The notes under the pieces were generated by a model that was not told the origin of the DNA, did no database searches, and saw nothing but the letters and a program-made list of their open reading frames with translations. This document shows, in pieces, positions 51,401 to 60,400 of a stretch of 64,000 bases of DNA (within the stretch, counting starts at the first letter, position 1; each line of letters begins with the position of its first letter). Where the stretch lies: positions 80,143,561 to 80,207,560 of the forward strand of contig NC_088775.1 in the NCBI RefSeq assembly GCF_954871325.1. The letters are read 5' to 3'. The stretch is from Gordionus sp. m RMFG-2023 (Eukaryota > Nematomorpha > Gordioida > Chordodea > Parachordodidae). Both the position numbers and the translations under genes were made by a program.

Positions 51401-54400
51401 AAAAAGTAAAAATAATTATATAAAATAGTTAAAATTAAATTTTATCCACATCTTTATTTCATTATTTTCTGGAATTATTTAGAAGGGTAAATAAATGAGA
51501 AAGCCGTTTATTTTAGCTCGCTATAACACCTGGTTCTTAAGATATAGGGGCTCAAATCTGTAAAATTTTTAAAATAATTATATATCATATTGTAAGTAAA
51601 AATATTCTCTAAAGGGCTATCAAAAAATAATAAAAATTGGCGCCAAATTGAGTCTTTAACATTCGGTTTACCTATAATGCTTTACCTGTATTTTTAAGCA
51701 AAAAAGGGACTATGTTTTCAATGATATAATAAAATATATATTTACTAAATAATGTGAACAGGATTTCCATTAGTGTTGTTAAACGGCTCTTTTTGAGCCG
51801 ATTTTTAAAAACGGCTAAATCAATATTTTAACCAGAAAACAATTGTCTAAGCATCGAGTTTTCGATAATAGATGTCTAAACCTTTGTGCCATCTATCCGG
51901 ATCTGGACCTTGGGTCTGAACGCCGGGTCTGTGCTCGGGGTTCGTGCTCAGAGCTGGTTTTGCCGATATTTTAGACCCAAACCCCGGGTCTGGGCTCTAC
52001 ACAACCATCCTATTAACAACACTACTTATGCAGGCAAAAATAATTTTATATGTAAATAGGAAAATATCAAGTGCAGAAAAGGCTAATTTTATGTAATATT
52101 AAAGAACTTTTCATTCACTTTGGAGAGACTCATAACGATATACAGTTAGGTCTGAGTAGATTTGCTTTCTTACGACCTAAAAACTGTGTTTTAGCAGGTG
52201 GTCCAGGTACACATACCATGTGTATCTGCACATTACATTAAAATTTTAAGCTTATTTTAATAGGTGGAAAATTAAAACAGCTAACAAACAATATTGGTCA
52301 TTATAATTATCCTGTGTAAAAACAGAACAAATAAATAAATTAATTAATAATAACTAATATGAAATATTCGTCCTCTAGTCGACTCAATTATATATTTCGT
52401 ATTCATGGTCAAGTTCAAAGTCTAAAGTATATAAATGTAAAAAATAGATCACAAATATCTTAATTAATAAAATTTGAAATATTCGTCCTCTAGTCGACTC
52501 ACGTTCATAGAAGTATAACTATTCGTCCTCTAGTCGACTCAAGTATATATTTTGTATTCATAACTCAAGTTGGAAGTCTAAAGTAAATAAATGTAAAAAA
52601 CAGAACAAATATCTTAATAAATAAAAACTAATTTGAAATATTCGTCCTCTAGTCGACTCAAGTTCATAGAAAACTATTTGTCCTCTTGTCGACTCAAGTA
52701 TATAATTCCTATTTGCAACTCAAGTTGGAAGTCTAAAATAAAAAAAAGTAATAAACAACAAATATCTTAATTAATAATATCTAATTTGAAATATTCGTCC
52801 TCTAGTCGAATCTAGTTCATAGAACTATTCGTCCTCTAGTTGACTAAAGTATATAATTCCTATTTAAATCTCAAGGTGGAAGTCTAAAATAAAAAAATGT
52901 AAAAAACAGAAAAAATCTTAATTATTAATAATTTATTTGAAATATTTGTCCTCTAATCGACGACTCAAGTTTATAAAAATATTCGTCCTCTAGTCGACTC
53001 AAGTATATAGACTTGAGTTCGCGACTCGAGTTTATAACTAAAGTCAGTTTGGGTCGATTTTTTCGACCCAAAACTTAGACTCAGTTTTCAAGTCGACTAG
53101 ATTCAGTCGATTAACAACACTAGTAATAGCCACTATTATAAAAAATAAATTTTGTGTTGTCAATGCAAGTTTAGCAAATGTTTTTTATATTATTTCATAG
53201 AGGCTAGGAATTGTAAATATTTAATAATATCCATATGATCTGGATTTAGAAATTGATGAGGAATTCTAATTAGTTTATATATAATAATCTTAGAATATTT
53301 GTTTGTCTGACCTCATATTTTTTATACTATTTATATATAAAAATGTATTTTATTTTCCTTTAGAACAAAATGGTCCACACTAGAGTTAACCCAGTCAATT
53401 CCTTTTTTACTTATAATATTCTCTTAAATAAATCAGCCTATAATATAGATAAGTGTAAAATCATATTTAAAAGTGATCAACCATACCTAATTGGAAAGGC
53501 GTCCAAAGGCATCCTTCTAAAAACATGAATCCCTAAATATAATAAAATTAAAGCGTTTTATAACAATTTTACCATCAATATCAAAATTTAGCCATAATAT
53601 TTCTATAATTTTATGTTCAGGATTAAAATGGATAAAAAATTCACATTAATAAATTCTTGTATAGAGTTATTATGATTTTTATATATCTTTTATATATGAT
53701 TCATAGATACGTAAAATAAAAAATAAATTAATTTCATCTATTTTATAAATAAAAATATATTAACTTAAGTGATGGAAAAATCTTAAAAAATAATATTCTT
53801 AATTATTAATTAAAATTATAACGATGGTGTTGCTTCAATAAAAATAATTTATTTTTTATAACCAATAAGCTTTTACAAATAGCTGAACAGAACCCAGTGG
53901 TCTCTACAAAGAGGAGGGGTCCGAAGCAACTGCTTCTTAATTTGAATGAGGGTACTTTTTAAAAATTATTTCATTTTTTGTTTTACCACACCCATCCCCA
54001 TCCATAAAGATTTCTTGTCTTATAAATTATTTTTCCAATTTCAAAATAAGCCCAAAAATATTAACCAAAAAAATACAAATGCTTAATTAATAATTGCACA
54101 CAGCCTAATATAAGAGATGATAAATGGACAGATAATATTAGAAAAAGACATGGTGGGCTAAATTTTAACGATATAAAGAAAAACTTTGAAATAGTGGTTT
54201 TTAAAGATATTATTAAACTAATTGCAGATTCGGAACCTGTCCACAAATTGCATACTCAAAAAAAATAAAGAAAAAAGAAGGTGAAGCATATTATAGCACC
54301 ACCGTATCATCCAAGCTGGTCAGGTGGAAAGAATGGTGACAGTTGTAAAAACCTAGTTATGAAAGTCAATTGTGTGGTGGTGGAATTTGGATAGCGGTAA

Positions 54401-57400
54401 CGTATACAACAACATTCGAAGGGGAGAAGAACATTCCCAAGCTGAAAAACTATCAGGGAGGAGAACACGGATTTTACTGGATTTATTGAAGCTGAAACCA
54501 GCTACAGCGGTGAATGCGGAGATAAATGAGGGGCCTGAATTTTAGAGGGACAGATCGTATGGGCCAGAATATACGGAAGTAAAATAAAATAGGAATCCGG
54601 GGTGATCATGGAGAACATTGGACACAAATTACGGGTAAAATTCGCCGACGGAAGAGAATAATTGAACAGCAGGATCAAATACGAAAGGGGTTAGAGCCCG
54701 GAAGATTGTGATCGGGTCCTGGCATTGTAGGGGGTAATGGTTTAAAACCTTCATAATTATTTAAGAGTTGGATCTTATATTTGAGCAATGATTTGGGAAA
54801 GATCAAGTTGAATTGCCAAACCAAATCGGATATGGATTGGGTTATGTAATGTTGTTAAACGACTCGTTTTGAGCCGATTTTTAAAAACGGCTAACTCAAT
54901 ATTTCGTCCAGAATAGTATTACGCAAGCCTGAAGATTTTGTTTATAGAAGGAACAAAGGTTTGAACATCTATTAGCGAAATCTCGAGGGGGTCATTCCAC
55001 ATCAAATGAGCAAAAAATGAGATTTTAGGCCTACCCCTTTCGATTTTTTTAAAATTTGGTAAGCAAAGAAAGGTCAATGTAACTAAGAAATAGCCAAAAT
55101 TTTAGCCTCCTAACATTTATATTTTTAAAGATATTAGGGTTCAAAGTGGCAAAAATGACGTATTTTTACCATTATCTGCCTTCATTCAATTAAGCATATC
55201 TTAAAAACTACATAATTGTAAATAACGAATTTAATATCAAAATTACGTAGAAAGATTCTACTTTTAGATAAAAAAAATTTTATTTTTTTTACAATTTCCG
55301 GCCATTTTATTTAATATATAAAGACTAAAAACAAATTTTTGGAAATAATACGACCTTCAATTTTTTAAAAAAATTTAGTAGACATTATTAAACTCTTCCT
55401 TTATATTTATATAAAAAAATTGGTTTGGGACGCGGCCATCTTCATTCTCAAAATCGATAAAAATGTTTAAAGTGTATAAATATTTTCCCGAAAGGGAGCG
55501 TCTTTGTATAAAATAATATATTAATCAGTTTTTAATGGTTTTTCTTGGACTATTTGATATAATTTAAAGGATTATTCATCTTGTAAGTGAAAATAACAAT
55601 AAATGGGGCTTTCGTTCAATTATAGAAATTGTCTATCGATAAAATAAATTCAATTTATTACTTTATTTATAATTTATTATAAAAATTTTGCCCATATAGC
55701 ATATATTTAATGAATATTAATAAAATATATTTAACCAAATTTATAGTTCTTGAATATATGAATCAGAATCTTGTGCATTTCATAGACGCCAAAAAATAAT
55801 ATCAAAATTTTCTCTACTCAATTTTTTAAAATAATTTGATATTTTTAAAATATTACAAATATTAATTTATTATTATTATGAAATTATATACAAAATAAAA
55901 GTATTATCATAAAATAACCCAAAACAATATAAATATTGGATCGGATTTTCTAAAATCGGCATAAGCCTTACTAAATTAGAATAACAATAAATAAGTGTTT
56001 CAATCAATAAAATAAATAAAAATTTTAAAATTGATTAATCATTCAATAATACATGCTCACTATATTAATTCATTTTTTAATTAATTTATTGGTATTTTGA
56101 TTTCTATCAACACCTAACCCCAAGCCTGGAAAAACTATAGACGAATATACAGCTAAAATTGTACAAGAATTTTATTGTATGGACGAAATAAGCAGAATCA
56201 TGCCAGGCAAGAAAGATTGCGTTTCGATTTTGACCAAAGACGGAAAAAAGAATACCATACATAAGAGATTAATTTTAGATAATATGAAAGAAATTTATAT
56301 ATTTTTTAAAGAAATGAGGCCTGATGTTAAAATTGGTTTTTCAAAATTTGCAAGCATTCGCTCAAAAATTGTATACTCGTTGGAGGTAGTGGTACACATG
56401 TATGTGATTGCAGCTAACACCAAAATTTTAAATTAATGATCATTGGATCAAATTTAACCAATGATATGTTGCCCTTTAAAACATACAAACATATTTTACA
56501 CTTAATAATTTGTAATCCGCCTCAACCATCCAGTTTATATGGGCAAATGTGATAATTGTCCAGGGTCAACACATTTACGCGATCAAATAGAAATATTGTT
56601 TCGTTCTAAGGACATCGAATTTATAACATACAAACAATGGCTATCCGTAGATAGAACCACTCTTGAAACAATAACCACAGTAGGTGAATTTATCAATGCC
56701 TTTTTTGAAAAAATGGAATCTTTATTACTCCATTTTTTTATTTTAACGCAACAATCGTTGTATCAAAACAATCTAAAATTGAACTTAGATTAAGACCAAT
56801 ATTTATTTTATGTGATTTTTAAGAAAAGCTTTATACTTCATGATGAAGTATAAAATTATCATTGGAATAGGGCTCAATCCACTGCTCACCCTTTTGTTAT
56901 ATATTATAAAGATAATTTTGCCAATATTTGTTGCCTAAATTATGTAATGATATCCGAATCTTTGCAACACAATACAATAGCAGTACATAATTTCAAAAAA
57001 ACATTGGTAAATTTTTTATTTTTCCGATGATAAGTAAAAATTTTTATTAATATTTGCCATCATGAGATGGATTTCGGGGTACAGGCGAAATGGCATTTTT
57101 CTGCTATAGCACACAGGAAAAGTGTTTGTGATGGGATTGGTAGCACTGTTAAAAGATTAGCCGCTAGAGCTAGTTTACAAGGCCTTACTCAAAGTAAATA
57201 ACCACATCATATGAATTGTACGAGTTAAAAAAGAAAATATTAATGTCATATATCTAGAATAGATGACCAAAATAAATTATGATTACAAAGATCTATTACT
57301 CAGGGAAAGATTTTCAAAAACTAGATCTATACCTGGAACACACAAAATAAACACCTTGATTCCAACAGATCTACATCAATTTAAAAGTAAAATGTATTCC

Positions 57401-60400
57401 AATTCAATAGAGAGTACTATAGAATAGTTATCATATAATGATGAAAGTATAATTATTGAAGAAATATCAGGATACCTAACGTATCCTTATGATTCTAATT
57501 GGTGGTTAGCTTTGTTTTAGTGAAAAATTAAAAGCAGGAAGAAATATATATAAAGTTTTTAAACCATCCGGACCTTCTAATTCCTTTACATTTCCAAGTA
57601 TAGACGACACTCTTTACTTGCCCAAATGTCATATCTTAACATTAGTTCCACTGTTAACTGCTACTGGCCGTAGTTATACATTGTTGTCACAAGAAAGTAA
57701 ATGCGCTACCAAAAAATTAGAATCTTTTAAAAGTGAGTTGTTTATTAGATTTTTAAATTTAAATTATATCAATTTTTTAATATTTAGGGCGCCATATATG
57801 AAATGCACAAGATTCTGATTCATATATTCAAGAACTCGAAACTTAATTGAACATATTTTATTAATATTCATTATATATATGTTATATGCGCAAAAATTTT
57901 TATAATAAATTGAATTTATTTTATCGATAGACAATTTCTATAATTGAATGAAAGCCCCATTTATTGTTATTTTCACTTACAAGATGAATAATCCTTTAAA
58001 GTATATCAAATAGTCCAAAAAAAACCATTAAAAACTGATTAATATATAATTTTGTACAAAGACGCCCCCTTTCGGGATAATATTTATACACTTTTCTAAA
58101 CATTTTTATCGATTTTGAGAATGAAGATGGCCGCGTCCCAGATTAATTTTTTTTTATAAATATAAAGAAAGAGTTTAATAATGTCTACTAAATTTTTTTA
58201 AAAAATTAAAGGTCGTATTATTTCCAAAAAATTGTTTTTAGTCCTTATATATTAAATAAAATGACCGCAAATTGAAAAAAAAATTAAAAAATTTTTTTTA
58301 TCTAAAAGTAGAATCTTTGTACGTAATTTTGATATTAAATTTGTTATTTACAATTAAGTAGTTTTTAAGATATGCTTAATTGAATGAAGGCAGATAATGG
58401 TAAAAATATGTCATTTTTGCCACTTTGAACCCTAATATCTCCAAAAATATAAATGATACGAGGCTAAAATTTTGGCTATTTCTTAACTACACTACCCTTT
58501 CTTTGCTTACCAAATTTTAAAAAAATCGAAGGGGGTCGGCCGAATCGTGGTTGATTTGTCATGGAACGACCCGAGGCTTATAAAATATTTTACTGGCTAA
58601 TATATTGAATTAACTGTTTTTAAAAATCGGCTCAAAACGAGCCGTTTAACAACACTAGGGTTATGCTCAACAGTGTGGCAATCTATGGATGTAGCTGAGT
58701 TCAACGCGGGGCAATTTATGGGAATAGTTATGTTCAACACCGACACAGTTGATACTGACGAGGGGAAGGTAATCGTTACTACAAACGGCAAAAATGAGGA
58801 ACCTCACGAAAGTAGGGGGCAATACTAATGCTAATGATGGATAAAACTATGGAAAAATAACAGTCTTATGGGATGAAAGCAAAGGCAATGGCCAGTGAGG
58901 AAGATGGGAGTGCGATATTTGGATTTCAATTAATAGGGCGTGATATATATTTTATATATATTGGTGGACAAATATTTTTTTATTATCGTGCGTAATCATT
59001 ATTTTATTCAAAAGTTATTTTATTTTGTTATTCACAAAATAATATTCCATATATTTGAATTATAGAATATTAGTAAATTAATATTTATTTATTATATTTT
59101 GCCTATTCATTGTGGTATATTATAATTTCGATTAAATAAATATTAATTTAGTGTCTCAAACTTGCGTTAAATATTAAAATGGGTAAATTCAATCATTTTT
59201 TTTCTTCTTAAATTAATTAATCATGGAACTGATATACAAAAAAATATTACATTAAAATATGAATTGATTTAATTTTAACTAGGACTATACCAATATTTAT
59301 ATGGTTATAAATGTGCATACTTGCCACAAGATAGGCAGTAAATTTTTAGTGCATAATCATCTTGGAATGTTAACAAAACTTTAAAATAATTTATTAAACA
59401 AAAATATTTTTAAGGAAGAGTCAGCCAGAATTGATAAAATGAGCATATATTTTAGATCATTTTTTGACAATTTTTTGCTGATCCAATCCAGAACAAATTT
59501 TGATTGCCTGATTCTGACATCTCTTTATAATTATTTTTTTATAACAAGTTTAATGTAATATCAGTATTTTGAGATGTTATATACAATTTATAATAGTTAG
59601 TTTTCTTTTAATATCAGAAAAATATTGGCACAAATTATTTTTCAATACCAGAGCAATAAATAACAGTTAACCGGTTTTTAAAAATGTACTACATGAGCTA
59701 AACCAAGATTTGATAAGAAAAAAAAATTTGATCTATACATTTCTAAACAGGAGAGAAAGTGTTGTTAATTTTTTTTTCTATATCTTTTTCCTTTTATAAT
59801 TTTGTTTGTTGCAATATTAACTTATTATGAAGAATAAATATCAGAGACCTATGCAGAGGTACACTGGCCATATTTTTATATTTTTTAAATATACCCAGGC
59901 CAGGCTGAATTTTTTTTTAAATACCCAGACCAGGCTATATATTTTAAAACCAAATACTTTAAATCGCCATTATTAGCTATAAAAATTAAAAATAAATAAA
60001 ATATTATTTAAAATTTGGGTCAGCAGGCCTGAAAATTTTTTAAAAAAAAAAATCTGAGTTGGGCTAAAAAAAATTATTTATAAAAAATCCAGGCCAGGCA
60101 ATGCAAATGGTACCTCTGCTGGTCTAAGTATGCATAAAAATTAATTATGAGTACAGGTTCCAATAATATTGGAAGACATTTTTATGGCTTAAATAATAAC
60201 AAATTATTTTTGAAGGATGGATATATTTTTCCACATAAATTTGTTTTTTTTTGTATTATATTTAATAAAAAAAAATTGGCATTAGATATTGACCATTAAT
60301 ACAATTGTATTAGATTGGTGTTAACTGCAAAAAATGAAGCATTAATGCATTTTTTTATTATATAAAAAGGATAAATATCAATAACAAAGAAAATAATGAA

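Larger units (their letters stand above)
34389..53122. mobile_element. 18.7-kb palindromic hAT-type element in MLH3 intron
   Basis: The outer ends are TAGTGTTGTTAA (34389) and TTAACAACACTA (53122). The flanks gttatagc (34381-34388) and gtaatagc (53123-53130) match 7/8, the hAT target length. The left arm (about 34540-46525, minus the LTR element) and right arm (about 48060-53122) are near-identical inverted copies of roughly 5 kb. They share the same transposase fragments, two MITEs and subterminal repeats. A spacer of about 1.5 kb (46526-48059) with a C-rich tandem array separates them. The first about 150 bp of the left end are extra, as though the terminus had been duplicated. Without the LTR element the unit is about 11.8 kb. 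It probably arose by inverted duplication of one hAT copy with a breakpoint inside the transposase N-terminus. A mis-assembled inverted repeat is the main alternative, although the LTR element present in only one arm argues that both arms exist. Confidence 0.75.
54847..58657. mobile_element. MITE (first subfamily) split by another transposon
   Basis: The ends TAATGTTGTTAAACGAC and GCCGTTTAACAACACTA are flanked by identical gggttatg (54839-54846 and 58658-58665). The MITE itself is 54847-54988 plus 58577-58657. The interrupting element is 54989-58572, and gagg (58573-58576) is its target duplication. The interior phrases match the 17388 copy. Confidence 0.88.
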
